Under the pieces are notes generated by a model. The model was not told where the DNA came from. It searched no databases and saw nothing but the letters and a program-made list of their open reading frames with translations. Source: Physella acuta (taxonomy: Eukaryota > Mollusca > Gastropoda > Physidae). From it: 64,000 bases of DNA. How positions within the stretch are numbered: the first letter of the stretch is position 1; each line of letters opens with the position of its first letter. Both the position numbers and the translations under genes were made by a program. Below, piece by piece: positions 45,541-59,285 of this stretch. The DNA is taken from the NCBI RefSeq assembly GCF_028476545.1, contig NW_026733090.1:57501-121500 (forward strand), written 5' to 3'.

Positions 45541-45769
45541 ACGACCAGACGACACAACAGTTGAACCAATCCAAGCGGCTGGCACCGAAGTCTGGAGCTC
45601 ATCAAAGGTCTACGACGTACCAGTCGATATGACAGCACGGGGTCAACTTGACCTGCCACTAAGCTACTGACCAGGGATTTTGTGAAGACCCCCCTCCCAT
45701 CCCCCACCCCCTCTCTCCCCACGGGCGGTCATTCGACCTGTCAGCAGTGATCAAAGAGCTAGACAGGAA

Positions 45770-46115
45770 GTTGTGTACGTGGGGGTGGGAGGGGGGGAGT
45801 ATTGTGTAGGTTTGTGCTGTTAAGTTTCTGGGATCCTCTTAAAGATGACATGTAAAGGGGTGGGAGGGGGGGGGGGATTCTGTGTCTGTCACTGGTCTAC
45901 AAGCTAGGTAGGGGGTGGGTGTGGGGGATGGGGGTGTGGTGGGGGGAGTGGGGGGGATAAGGGTGGGGGAAATCTGTGTCTGTCATCGGTCTACAAGCTA
46001 GGTGGGCAAATGTGGGGTGGGGGATGGAGGTGTGGTGGGGGGAGTGGGGGTGGGGGGATGAGGGTGGGGGGTGTTCGTGTCTCTCATCGGTCTACAAGCT
46101 AGGTGGGCAAATGTG
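45770..46115. repeat. G-rich tandem repeat, about 115 bp x3
   Basis: TCTGTGTCTGTCA(C/T)(T/C)GGTCT and ACAAGCTAGGT precede a G/T-rich block (GGGGGATGGGGGTGTGGTGG) three times. Many G tracts are spaced as in G-quadruplexes. Confidence 0.85.
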
Positions 46116-46564
46116 TGACACGTCTGATGTGTTTTTTACAAGACTTAGGATCCCCACGTTGAATAGACCTTTAACAAGCCGAAGACGAGGGTTCATTTTT
46201 GTTACAGGAAAATTTTAGTGTTGGCCTAAATTATTAAAACCAATACAGTTTTGTTTAGAGTTGTACAACCGTAACCCATGGTTACAAAGTCACAAAGGAT
46301 CACATTTTGTCGGCCCTACTCATCTAAAAGGTCGTCATAAGTCAGACTGCTCCCTAAACCATCTCAAATAAGTACGAAAAAACGACTTCTGCCTTAAATG
46401 TTATTTAAGTATAGTCAGGAATAATCATATTTTTATGGAGGATGATGAGCATTGTTCAGGCAAAATCATTTGAAAAGCATTTTCAAATTTCGGAAGTTAT
46501 TCTGTTGAAAAAAAAAATTATTTTAAAATTTCAGAAGTATACCGAGATCCCCCCCCCTCTCCAT
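46116..46564. other. Non-coding; no feature recognised
   Basis: AT-rich DNA ending in a short C-run patch before the TTAA target of the next element. Confidence 0.4.
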
Positions 46565-46568
46565 TTAA

Positions 46569-48052
46569 CCCTTTATCTACTGACGGTACTTATAAGTACC
46601 ACTTAAATTAAGCGCCTGTATTATTTTTAATTTAAGACGAATTTTAAAAATTATTGATGTAATTGATAGTATTATCTCCCTTGAGTCACAGGTAGGTGGA
46701 GGGAACGATGTTTTTTGAAAATTACTGGTGTGGCGCCATTTTCAATCTCTACCTGTATCGATAGTTCACAATTATTCTGTACATATCTCACATGTGTTCC
46801 TGATTTCCCTTTGTTTTACCTTATTCTTCACGTTTTCAACACCGAGTATTTTTTATTGGCATCTTTAATAGTCAGGCAAATGCGTTTAACTTCTAGTTAT
46901 ACAATTTTTATCAAATTGTCTTTGTAATAGATCGATGTTTACAAGTGGACTTATAAGTACCGTCAGGGCACACGGACATTTTTTTAGGATTTCTTGGAAA
47001 TTGCTGATTTTTTATGTGGAGTGACATACATATTATTTATTTTGATAATTAATTATCGAAATGTACTTAAAAAAATATATTTATGCATTTATAAGAAGGT
47101 TAGCATAGGGTTTTCCTCACAAATATTGTGATTAATTGCTGAGTTCTAGTAGTAAAAGAATAACAAGAATAGAGGTGGCAGTTGCAGGCTCGTTTACTAA
47201 GTTTAGTTTACGTTATTTGTATACTAAAGTCTAGTTCTAGAAGTAAGATTTGTAAGTTATATTTGTTGCAAAAACTGTCTTGCATACAATAACTAGCGTG
47301 TATGTAATGTATACATGTAGACTAGTAATAGTCCATATATACATCTGCATGCACTATAGATCGTTTTTTTTAATTTTGAATCAGTAAACACAAAACAGTA
47401 GGCCACTACGGCTATTCCAAACACATTGAGCTCACTTCTATTTATGAACTTTACACTGTAGTGTAGACTTGTCATAACATTCTAGTAGGCTACAATTATA
47501 CTAGTATTATTAGTAATAGTGTACTGAATGACTAGGATTTCGTTTTCAAATATTTGTTTATGCGGCTCATTGTAATGGCTATTGGAAGCCTCCAGCAAAA
47601 GCAGGTTCAGTCCGGCAACTGTTGTCACACCAGAAAGACGACTGACAAGAATGTCTCAGGAATGAGGAATGAGGGAGCATGACATGTCGGCACCTTTTGC
47701 TGTGTTTGAGGTCTAAGATGTGTTCCGATAGAAAATCAAGTAAAAATCGTACTCAAAATATACTTTTGTGCTGCGTTTATGTGTGAAAATTACAAAAATG
47801 ATTGTTATAATGATTGCCATGTTATTATTTAATAAGTTGTATCGTTTTTTCCTGTTTTGTAAATTTTTTAATTTTTGGAAAAAATGTCCTACATCCCTGA
47901 CGGTACTTATAAGTACCAATACATTTTTGGGCCCTTAAAAATTTATGAAACAAAATTTCCTTCGACATACGCTTTAAATGTGCCAAAAGCAATATGATAA
48001 CACATTGTTTAAGAAAAAATGTCATTCGGAACCTAATTCCGTAAATAAAGGG
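46569..48052. mobile_element. piggyBac-like non-autonomous DNA transposon
   Basis: TTAA at 46565-46568 and 48053-48056 flanks ends reading CCCTTTATCTACTGACGG (left) and, reverse-complemented, CCCTTTATTTACGGAAT (right). A duplicated TTAA target plus CCC-starting TIRs is the piggyBac signature. The palindrome GGTACTTATAAGTACC preceded by TGACGG occurs near the left end (46591-46610) and again at about 47898-47917. A third, partial copy in reverse orientation lies near 46946-46966. No DDE transposase frame is seen. Confidence 0.72.
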
Positions 48053-48056
48053 TTAA

Positions 48057-48689
48057 TAACAAAAGTCAGCCGCGCCCTTACTCCTATATGTTTCGTCATT
48101 ATAGACGCCCCCCCCCCCCCCCCCCCCGTGTACAGACATAGGGGGTTAATCGGAGTTAATCCTAATCCCAGGTAGTATCTAAACGTGTCCCGCTTTTAAA
48201 AGGTGAGAACATTATTACGACAAATGGGCAACATATCAGCTGAGCTCTGATTCTACTCGCTTCCACGACCTTGAAGGCGCGCTGATCATAGGGTCAAGGT
48301 CAAATAATTTCAACCAGCCCTACACGACGATTCGGCTATTAAGTACACACAAAAAACAAAAGCGCTGAAATGTAACATGTAGGGAACTTGTTTTAAAACA
48401 ATAACACAAAGTAAACACCCCAAATTGACGTGTACAGTTACATTTACCTACATTCGTGTCGTGAAGTTAACACTAACGTTACACCGACATGAAGTGTAAC
48501 GTTCAATTATGGCAATCATTAAGCGAATCGAGAAACTAGTTCGTTAACTACTGGTCGTGAAACTAATGAGCAGACAAGTAATTCGTTTTTTTTTATTACG
48601 GTATGTTCGGTAGGCATGGAAAATCATGGGTTTGACTAAGTCAATAGTGTGATGGTTGTATCACCCACATTTTCAACAGTATCTCAGTA
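48057..48689. other. Non-coding; C run at 48108-48127
   Basis: A homopolymer C run of about 20 lies at the start. No gene or TIR structure is seen. Confidence 0.4.
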
Positions 48690-49130
48690 TCCCCAAAGTA
48701 CATCCACCCCCATTCACAGTATAACCAAACCCATCCCCACCTCACATTTCAACCACCCCCACCCCCACTCCCACCCCAAAGTGCAACCACCCCCATCCCA
48801 CCCCAAAGTACAACCACCCCACCTCCACCACACTGTACAACCACCCCCTCCCCAACCTCCACCCCACAGTACAACCACAATCACCCCCACCCCCCCCCAA
48901 AGTACAACCACCCCCACCCCACAGTACAACCACCCCCACCCCAAAGTACAATCACCCCCACCCCACAGTACAACCAACCTCACCCCACGGTACAACCACC
49001 CCCACCCCACAGTACAACCACCCCACCCCACCGTACAACCACCCCACCCCCACCCCACAGTACAACCACCCCACCCCACAGTACAACCACCCCACCCCCA
49101 CCCACAGTACAACCACCCCCACCCAACAAG
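48690..49130. repeat. C-rich minisatellite (CCCCACAGTACAACCAC)
   Basis: Units of CCCCACCCCACAGTACAACC in 19-25-bp steps repeat about 18 times. Long frames open on both strands (Pro/Thr-rich on plus, Gly/Val/Trp-rich on minus) come from the repeat. The ATG choices and composition give no support for a protein. Confidence 0.92.
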
Positions 49131-49353
49131 CCCCCACACAACGCATGCACTCACTAACACAGAATCGATGTGACGCAAATCAAACGCCCCGTGACAGCTG
49201 AGTGTAAAATACCGAGGCTGCTGTCTGCTAGGGGTGGGGGTGGGGAGGGGGGGGAGACAGTTTGTGGCAACTGTTTGTTTCAGGCAGCAGAGGACCACAC
49301 ACACTTGAACACTGGTAATAGGAATTATCAAGATGTATATACAATCACTACAG

Positions 49354-49356
<3 letters not shown>

Positions 49357-49435
<79 letters not shown>
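49357..49435. repeat. (TA)n microsatellite
   Basis: About 79 bp of uninterrupted TA. Confidence 0.95.
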
Positions 49436-49436
<1 letters not shown>

Positions 49437-51280
49437 CGCTTGTGTATGTATGTGTGTGTGTGCTTTTGAAATTATGCCGTGATTAATTATCTTTAAATAT
49501 GATTAAGTTACAATAAACTTCATTCATTTGATTTCGATTTCCTAAAACTTCAAGTTGGCCTTCGTTTCATTTCGTTTTATTTTCTTTTTCTCTTTTTATG
49601 ATTTTTCCAGGCAATACACCCGGAGAAAGACTTGTTCGATATTCGAAATGACCAACTGGCTTGACAAATGTGAAACCCGCCGCCGTCCGGGTCGTGATAT
49701 TTTTATGGAGGATGAGGCCAGAAATAAAACATCGCTCACATAGGAATCCGACTGCGCACAAAGGATCCACTATCCGTCACACATCTCCCTTCAAGCCGAG
49801 GGCAGGAAGGGGAAATAACTCCTCGTCAATCGCTCAGAATTTCAGAAGGAATTTTTTTCTTGCCCGCTTTACACTGTATCAACCGTTGCAGGGAACAAAA
49901 TGGAACAGGGAACAAAAAGGAACAGGGAAAACAATGAAGTCTGAAGATGCGGGAACATGCCCTTCACAAAATGTACTGATGTTTACAGTGTCATGTACAG
50001 ACCCTAGGCGCTTCGGTACTAATTGGCTTAATTAGTTTAGCTAGACTTGATCAGGAATCGTTTTCTATACGGGTCACAGGGTAGTCGGGTATAGATGATG
50101 TATCTCTTTGACGTTCGCGTGTTTCTGTTTTTGTCAGGTGGTTGTGGACCAATATCTTTCTTTAGTTTAGCCTTAAATCACACGATCAATAATGTAATGA
50201 TTTATGTTTTTAATGCAGAATGTTATTTATCCTTAAATACACACAATATTATATCTTTAAATCCATAATACTAATACTTTTGGCATCAAATACATACATA
50301 ATATATTGTAATATTATTTATTGTAATGTTCATTCTAGTTATTGTTTAACATTAAATACCCACTATGTGTATTGTGTTGTCAGCTCTCTTAAAGCAAATG
50401 TTGTTCCCATCACCTTGACTTTGCTTGAAACTTTTGTCACAATTCACGTTAAGGACTCGCCTCAATCAACAATGGGGACTTTTGAAGAACGAACGACTAA
50501 ACATAATGAATTCTCTATAGAAGTTTTTAGAGTATTTCGTATTTATGTGTCTAAGTAACTTCAACTTCAAAAACCATTCGAGTGAAACATGACATTTTAA
50601 CGCTATAAATAGACAGGCATAGTGAATAATTAATTAAAGAGAGAACAATTCTTCCAATCGGGACCTAGACTACCTCTACTGTATCTCCTTTGAAAATTGT
50701 ATTTATTCCATAATTTTAATGAGCTTATTAAACATCGTACTACAAATTAATAAACACAAATAGTAAAATCTAATTAAATAATGGTTTACTTTAATTTGTA
50801 AAACTTTAATTCTTTAAATATATTTGAATTTACTCCCTGTAGATTTCACATGTAAAACCAAGCGATAACCTGTGAAATGTGATGTGTGATATGTGATATG
50901 CCCTGTCATCACACTTTGTGATTCCAGCCTGCCGTTAAGCCGGCCCGTGGGGTAGGGCCAGACGGCATAATTCAAATATTCCCCTCAGTCCCGGGGCGGG
51001 AGAGTACCCCAAACCTAATTAATGTTTAGCGCTAGGGCCACTGGCTGGGAGAACGGAGATGTTTTGCAATGTGATATCATTAAATCAAGTTCTCCTGCGG
51101 GGGGAGGGGCGACCCCAGGAAAAATAAACTCTCAAATTAATATTTTACCACCGCGTTAGATTTCATCACGTGGCACCCGTACGAGAATTTCTACCGAGAT
51201 AGTATTATCCAATTATAAGAGCCATAAATAATCTTCTTTCATAGACACGAGGAGATTTTTAAACATGGAGTGTTTTAAAA
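49436..51280. other. Non-coding; weak splice-acceptor-like site at 49610
   Basis: TTTTTCTCTTTTTATGATTTTTCCAG-type pyrimidine sequence ends near 49610. The sequence after it stays open for only 17 codons in one frame (starting AIHPEKDLFDIRND), which may be chance. Elsewhere it is AT-rich DNA with a GC-richer patch at 50930-51020. Confidence 0.35.
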
Positions 51281-51491
<211 letters not shown>

Positions 51492-51502
51492 ATATATATC
51501 AA

Positions 51503-52650
<1,148 letters not shown>

Positions 52651-52725
<75 letters not shown>
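52651..52725. repeat. (TA)n tract at the LINE 5' junction
   Basis: About 75 bp of TA adjoining the truncated end of the LINE. Confidence 0.95.
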
Positions 52726-52727
<2 letters not shown>

Positions 52728-53324
52728 CCTATATATAAGATTGAAAGAGTATACTGGACAATTTAAAAACAAATTGAAAACTGATTAGATTACACTCTTT
52801 GTTAAATAGGATTTGAAGTGGTCTTTTGGTTCGCCCTTCTCTTTGAAGCCAGTTATTTTTGACGCTACCGGTGAGCCGACCAGGAAGTGTATGAAAAAAT
52901 CCAATCAATCACATATCATCGCCTGATTAATTAACAAGCACTTGAACTCTGCCCGGGGTCAACCGGCTCAACGATAGCCAGGCTCAGATTCCGTTTACAC
53001 AAATCTGACGTGGGGAATAAATATTCCGGTTTAAGAGCCGGTTGGAAGCCGGCATTTTTTTTTAAACACCCAGTGTACTTTTAGTACAGATGTCGCTAGA
53101 AATAATATTTTATATCTCTGATGAAATATACACTATGACTTTGTTATTTGTAATCTCCGTGTGTTGTGGTTGGGTCAGTAAGAGATGGTAGGGTTAGGCC
53201 TACTGTCGTGGAATATATTACTAGCATTTTTAGTTAGCTCCAGTGGAGCTGAATGAGCTTGATTTTTATGAGCTTAAATGTGGAGTCATGTCCCAGATCA
53301 TTAGATCATAAACTAATCTGTAGC
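52726..53324. other. Non-coding; no feature recognised
   Basis: AT-rich with CCGGTGAGCCGACC near 52868. No gene is seen. Confidence 0.4.
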
Positions 53325-53600
53325 TGTTATTAGCTGACCAAAACAACACAATTTTAATTACGGTCAGACATGAAATCTGTAGCTGTCATTAGCTGACCAA
53401 AACATCACAACGAATAGACATCAAATCTGTAGCTGTCATTAGTTGGCCTAAATATAACAACTGTCAGACATCAAATCTGTAGCTGTTATTAGCTGGCCTA
53501 AACATAACTGTCAGACAGCAAATCTGTAGCTGTCCTTAGCTGACCAAAAACAACACAGCTGTCAGACAGCAAATCTGTAGCTGTCATTAGCTAGCCAAAA
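53325..53600. repeat. About 55-60-bp tandem repeat, 5 copies
   Basis: CATCAAATCTGTAGCTGTCA followed by TTAGCTGACCAAAACA and an ACAACTGTCAGA linker repeats about five times. Confidence 0.88.
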
Positions 53601-54835
53601 ACGCAAACATGAAACTGCTCTAATCCGATGCCCATACACTAGCAACAACTCTGTTTCTAAGGCCCGTAACTCTCCAACTATTGTTGCGTCCTTTAGAGCG
53701 TGAGATAAGCGTAAACACTCAAACAAAAGCCCTCGTCAAATAACAGCCAGATCTATAATCCTGTCCCGCATGAGTGGTTCTGATCCACCGACGGCCGTTT
53801 GTAAGTCTAGCCGCTACAGTTGTTATGTAAATAATATTCGTGCTCACACATCGCACCGTACAGCGAGATTCCATTTGGTAGTCGATTTCAGCAATTAGTG
53901 CCCCCTAAAAAATGTGAGTGTGGGGGGGGGGGGGGAGAATGAATCGCGGCTCAATAGAATATGGTAATCGGCTTGTGGTGATTGGGATGGGGTAATCGTG
54001 GCGCCGCAGGGCGATATATTTTCCCGGGGATGAGTCGATAATAGTGGAGGGGTGAGGGGAGAGGGGGGAGGGGGTGATGAATCATCGATATCGCAACTGT
54101 CATGTTTTGTTTTCAACTTTTATAAATTTTAATACTGGACCATATCCCCCCACCCCAAGATATTCAAGTTAAGTAATAACTGCTAACAAGAAAATGATGA
54201 AAATACATACATCGCGCAGAGATGGTATTTACGCCAACTATTTCATGAAACATACTTTAACACATTTGACTTTATTTATAGGATTTATACCCCAATTATA
54301 AACGTAAATTAGTATAATAAATTATTTTAGTAAATAAACATATGTGTATGAACGTTTGTGTGCGTGTGAGTGTTGATATAACAAGTCATATAAAATAGCA
54401 ATATTTCGACGGTCACTTGAAGTATCTAGTCCATTCTGCCTGGGATGACCCCTCAACGTTCAGGTACATATCCCTACCCCCGGGCCAGATGGACTAAACC
54501 GGTTCCGCTCTCGGCCACGTCACCCATCTCCGGCCATATTGGTTTATCGTCTGCCTCACTAATGTTCCCGTCTGCTCCATTTAGGCGCGGGAGAACAGTA
54601 GTCAAGACTATACTGTGACTAAGCCATAGATTATTAAGACTCTTTTTTTCTAAATATTGATTTTTTTCCTCCAAATTAAGCATTTGTGATGCTACCTAAA
54701 AAATAGAGTTCGTGAATGTAAAATGGAAGTTTGAAGAATTTTCATTTAATATTGACCTGTATCATACTTAGTGAGTTCGAAGATTGAGTCATTGATTGAC
54801 AGCACACCATACCAAGCGACTGTGTTGAAAGAATC
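53601..54835. other. Non-coding; G-rich patches near 53922 and 54040-54075
   Basis: No gene is recognised. Pro/Ser-rich minus-strand frames reflect the G-rich patches. Confidence 0.4.
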
Positions 54836-55070
54836 AAAGGCGCTGTCACAAAAGTTGATGTCACTGTCACAAATGGTGATGTCACTGTCACAAATGTTGA
54901 TGTCACTGTCACAAATGTTGATGTCACTGTCACAAAGGTTGATGTCACTGTCACAAATGTTGATGTCACTGTCACAATAGTTGATGTCACTGTTACAAAT
55001 GTTGATGTCACTGTCACAAATGTTGATGTCACTGTCACAAATGTTGATGTCACTGTCACAAATTTGATGT
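54836..55070. repeat. 21-bp minisatellite (TGATGTCACTGTCACAAATGT)
   Basis: About eleven units of TGATGTCACTGTCACAAATG plus T with very few changes. Because 21 is a multiple of three, both strands hold open frames (TVTSTFV, MSLSQML) that are artefacts. Confidence 0.96.
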
Positions 55071-57158
55071 TACTGTATTATTTTTTCCCCACTGACTCAT
55101 AACAAGCATGTGCTAGTTTGTAGATATAGGTAGAGATGAACAGGAGGGTGCGTGGGACGATATAAGTTCGGCATTTAATAACATTCTATTCAGATTTTCC
55201 ATTGATAATAAATGCCATTGAATTAGCCAGTAACAAAAAGTTCAATAAAATCTACGTTGACAAAACTACAATCAAATTCGCAAAATAACAAATTCGCCTA
55301 CGACAAAAATTGCTATAAAATATGCTGTTTACAGAAAATGCAACACTTTTTTTTTACAATCAACTTAGCCACTAACACAAATTTAATTCTTTTTTATCCC
55401 TTGAAAAATGTTACCAACTTCATTTATAATACAAAAAAATTATTTTGTCAAAGAAATCGACTAGGATTATAATAATAAACTGTATGGGGGAAGATTTTAT
55501 ATAAATAGAATGGGAAAATTCCAAAAAGTTAAAAATAATTCTACTTCATTTGCAAAATATCCGGGTATTTTTCAAGTCTGAGTCCTCCCATTAGTTTAAT
55601 AAGTTGCGTTACCAATCATGTCTGGCCCTGTCAGGCTCGCCTCGTGAAATCAGAACAACGGGCTGTGTTTGTCAGTGTGTCAAGGACAAAGAAATATGTC
55701 CTGGAGGACAAACTAGGACATGACCTGGGTAGAGCAGGAACTGTCAGTCCCAGGGTCCGGCCATTACAGAGATGACACCATCCCTCCAATCGGGGCTCGT
55801 TTTGTCTGGCGTCATTCTATCGTGGCTCAGGCGTCATGCGCAGAGGGACGGAAATAGAATTATTTGTGTCAGGGGCGGGCTTGTTGTGTCTGTCAATTGG
55901 TGCGTGGGGGGTGTGGGGGTGTGGGGGTGGTGGTGGCGTATTGTGTCTATAAATAGTTATAAGGAGGTGATGTGGCGAATTGTGTGCTAATGAGTGTGTT
56001 TGTAGGTAGGGGTGGCGAATTATATTTGTTAATGGGGGTGGGGATGGTGAATTATGATGTTAATGCGCATGTGGAGGTGGGGGTGGGGGAATTTTGTGTC
56101 TATCCTTGGGATGTGTGAATTGTTTCAGTCTAGGTGAGTGTTACGTGTGAGTAAAATTAGTGTTCGCGAGTGAGCCGATTTTAAATCTAGTTTTTGTGTT
56201 GGTGTATTAGGAGAGGACGGGATGGGGGGCAGTGGGTGCCAGGGCGACTCTGCTGCGTCTGTCTTTGTAACTTCCAACAGCTCTGGAGACAATGGGTGGC
56301 ACTGAGCTATCAATGTTTTACCTATCTGAATAGACTATTGCCAATGGAAAAAGGTGAGATGCGAGAGTACACATATTTCATACAATGATATCATGAGACG
56401 CCTCTATGACCTATAGCACTGGCGCCTGTGGAATGTATTCCGCTTGCACCAGATAATGAAGTTATGATTTGCGCGAGAACTCACTGATCTACATGAGTAC
56501 AGGCCGCATGGGACTTGTCGAGTGAACTGTGGTCGCTTTGTAGATCAGCGCCTCGCCATGTCGCCGCGACAAGACACACTTAACCTACTGAGTGCTCCTC
56601 CAACATAAACCGATCGGATCTTTTATCAAAGAGCATGATCTGTGTGAAGACATCATCAATCCACCAGCAGAGCACTCTGTCTTTGATCGTCTGTCCGCTA
56701 CAGTTCTTTCCCCTTGCGTAGAATAATTGCCAATTAGAATGCGATTTCGACATTTGAACTTCCGGTATTCGTGACTAGTTTAAAGCTGTTATTTTGTTGA
56801 ATCGATCCTTGTTTTGACTATACGAGCTCCGTGTTTTGTAATCGATTACATAAAAAAATGCGATGTTTGGATGAGGTAATGTTTGATTGAAACGAGAGAG
56901 ACTAAAATGCTAATTAGGCTATTAAACTTTTGAAACTATTTTGCGACAAGCTTTACTGTTATTCTAAGGACATATTTTTATTTTCTAAATTTTACTAAAT
57001 TTTAAAGCATACTGCTATTAACTTGTTTTGTGCATATTTTGTACTTCGTCATTATTCTAAGAATTTTTAGTTAAAATATCATGTAGCTATTACAACATAT
57101 AAAAATATCATAAGAATTTTTAGTTTATTCTTTAAGTTTTTCAATTTTATTCCTTATC
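55071..57158. other. Non-coding; GT/G-rich patch at 55900-56095
   Basis: Loose repeats of GGGGGTGG...GAATT(G/A)TGTGT occur at 55900-56095. The 56400-56620 patch is GC-richer and unique-looking, with GATCTACATGAG and GTAGATCAGCG partly complementary, but I recognise no RNA gene or exon in it. Confidence 0.4.
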
Positions 57159-57471
57159 CAGTGGCGTAGTGAGGTCGGGTGTCACCTGGTGCGGCACTTA
57201 ATGGTGTCACCCCCCAGAGACAAATTTTCGATTTGCACTCCCCCTTCAAACTTTCGATTTGCACCCCCCCCCCCCCCCAACTTTCGATTTGCACCTCTTA
57301 AAACACTATTTAACACTCGAATTAATTCCACTTAATTAAGTGATTATTATCATTTTTCTCTATATATTTTGCTATTTTTTGCCTTGGTGTCACCCTCCCC
57401 TAAATAGTGTCACCAGGTGCGGTCCGCACCCCCGCCCCCCCCCCCCCCCCCCTCCCCTCGCTACGCCTCTG
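57159..57471 (+). mobile_element. CAGAGGCGTAGCGA-family MITE with perfect TSD
   Basis: The left end is CAGTGGCGTAGTGAGGTCGG and the right end, reverse-complemented, CAGAGGCGTAGCGAGGGGAG. A perfect 8-bp TSD, TCCTTATC, lies at 57151-57158 and 57472-57479. The interior has TTTCGATTTGCACC units, C runs and two GTGTCACC-GGTGCGG words in inverted arrangement. hAT-like by TIR start and TSD length. Confidence 0.93.
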
Positions 57472-57479
57472 TCCTTATC

Positions 57480-57837
57480 ACATGACTTTCCACTTTAAAA
57501 AAGGCAAGAAATACAACTTTGATTTAGCCTACACATATGGACAATACAACTCGATAGTTTAATGTAGGCCTATAAACTCATCAATTCATCATCTTATTTT
57601 GTGTTTCAATAGTTTACCAACTTCGTATTGATCAACTCTTGATCAAGTTGGTTTATAACCAAGCCAAACTATTAGCATGTTAAATACGCTAAATTTTGTT
57701 TTTATTTTCGCTTTTTATGTCAACAAATGTTGTCAAGTCCAAACTAATTCTTGTGCATGATTAACATCAACAGGCAAACGAACATTGTTTGGCTAAAATA
57801 CTGTCGATAACACTAATAGGTGCAATTAGCTACTAAC
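57480..57837. other. Non-coding; no feature recognised
   Basis: AT-rich spacer between two TIR elements. Confidence 0.4.
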
Positions 57838-58029
57838 AGGGGGGGGGTGCACTCGAAATTTTCGGGGGGGGGGGGGGGGGCGGACAGCAATTTCCGGGGG
57901 GGTGGGGGGCGGACACTGTAAAAAAATATTTATTTCTATATACATTCCATTTCGTTCGGGGGGGGGGGGGGGGGGGGGTAGACTTTCTTTAGGGAGACTC
58001 AGCCCCCCCCCCCCCTGAAGAGATGTCTG
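57838..58029 (+). mobile_element. G-tract hAT-like MITE, end-degraded copy
   Basis: It has the family order CACTCGAAATTTTCGGGG, CGGACACTGTAAAAAAATAT, CATTTCGTTCGGGG, TAGACTTTCTTTAGGG and GAAGAGATGTCTG. The outermost parts of both TIRs are missing and no TSD is found. Confidence 0.75.
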
Positions 58030-58630
58030 TTACATAGCTTTTGATTTGCATATATGTATAAACGTTTTATACAGCTTATTATTGAAACGAAAAAACTGCT
58101 CAAATATGCGATACGAATATACATATCCTGTAGTGTTTTCAGCTGCAGAATAGTGTTCGTGTAAGAGCTAATTTTATTGGCACGATTTAAAAGAAAAATT
58201 TAAAAATTAAAACTTTCCCCCAAAAAAGGAGTGAAATTATATTTTTAAATGTATTGCTTTATTCTTTAAAAATATTTTTGTATAGCTGTTATGATGTTAA
58301 AAAAAAAGATCGATTTCTTCCGACATTTAATGATTGCTGCTAGGAATTTTTGTTTTCAATTTCGATAAAAATAAATTAATAATTTTGATATGATATTTTT
58401 AGTTCGTAAAAAAAACTAGATTCGTTTTTACAGTAATTTAAAAGTTGTTTTAATTTATTTTTCTTAATTTTTTTAGAATAAATTTAAATTATTAAAAAAG
58501 ACACAGAATATCGCGGCCTGTTCTACTGATCTACTTAAACTGTTGAGAGACCAATTTCCCTAGTGACATTGTAAACTAGATCTCAAGCAACCTGCGCCTC
58601 AGTAACGAAACTTGAACCAATGGGATCACA
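58030..58630. other. Non-coding AT-rich spacer
   Basis: Very AT-rich; no gene or repeat boundary. Confidence 0.45.
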
Positions 58631-58638
58631 CTGAAGAT

Positions 58639-58856
58639 CAGTGTTTCTTCCAGACTTTTTTCGGGGGGGGGGGGGGGGGTGGGGGCGGTAGACTTTCTTC
58701 GGGGGGGGGGGACACACTGTTAAAAGTATATATTTTCTATATAAATTATATAAATTTAATTTCGTTCGGCGGGGGGGGGGGGGGGGCGGTTAAAAATTTT
58801 CGGGGGGGGGTAGGGCTACCCCCCCCCCCCCGAATAGATGCCTGGAAGAAACTTTG
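58639..58856 (+). mobile_element. G-tract hAT-like MITE, copy 3
   Basis: A perfect 8-bp TSD, CTGAAGAT, lies at 58631-58638 and 58857-58864. The left TIR is CAGTGTTTCTTCCAGACTTT and the right end, reverse-complemented, CAAAGTTTCTTCCAGGCATC. The core AAAAGTATATATTTTCTATA followed by TAAATTATATAAATTT is between G runs. Confidence 0.95.
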
Positions 58857-58864
58857 CTGAAGAT

Positions 58865-59084
58865 ACTTCAGTCAGCTGCTTCTTGATGGATACTATACGG
58901 TGTGTGTAGGGGGTGGGGGTGGATGGTTCTAATAGAATAGCTCTCCTCTGGTATGTATTTGTTTGTCTGTCTTTCTGTGTGTGTGTGTGTGGCGCGCGGT
59001 GCTAATTCAAGCACGTCCAACTGTTGAGCATGCGTGCGTGTCTAGCGCAGATTAAGGATTTTCGGCTCTTTTACGTAGGCATCT
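58865..59084. other. Non-coding; short (GT)n at 58978-58992
   Basis: Unremarkable apart from the short GT run. Confidence 0.4.
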
Positions 59085-59285
59085 TGCTAAAGTTATTGTG
59101 TGGTCAGCTCTTGAGCTAAAGTTATTGTGTGGTCAGCTCTTGAGCTAAAGTTATTGTGAGGTCAGCTCTTGAGCTAAAGTTATTGTGTGGTCAGCTCTTG
59201 AGCTAAAGTTATAGTGTGGTCAGCTTTTGAGCTAAAGTTATTGTGAGGTCAGCTCTTGAGTTAAAGTTATTGTGAGGTCAGCACT
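59085..59285. repeat. 29-bp minisatellite, about 7 copies
   Basis: CTCTTGAGCTAAAGTTATTG followed by TGTGGTCAG repeats every 29 bp with few changes. Confidence 0.95.

Noticed and set aside
48649-49331. Pro/Thr-rich (plus) and Gly/Val/Trp-rich (minus) frames of 174 and 205 codons
   Set aside because: Both cover the same C-rich minisatellite. Opposite-strand frames of equal quality indicate composition, not coding.
49661-50035. 124-codon plus-strand open frame
   Set aside because: No domain, no hydrophobic pattern or repeat, no clear promoter, and the frame lies in otherwise unremarkable DNA; likely chance.
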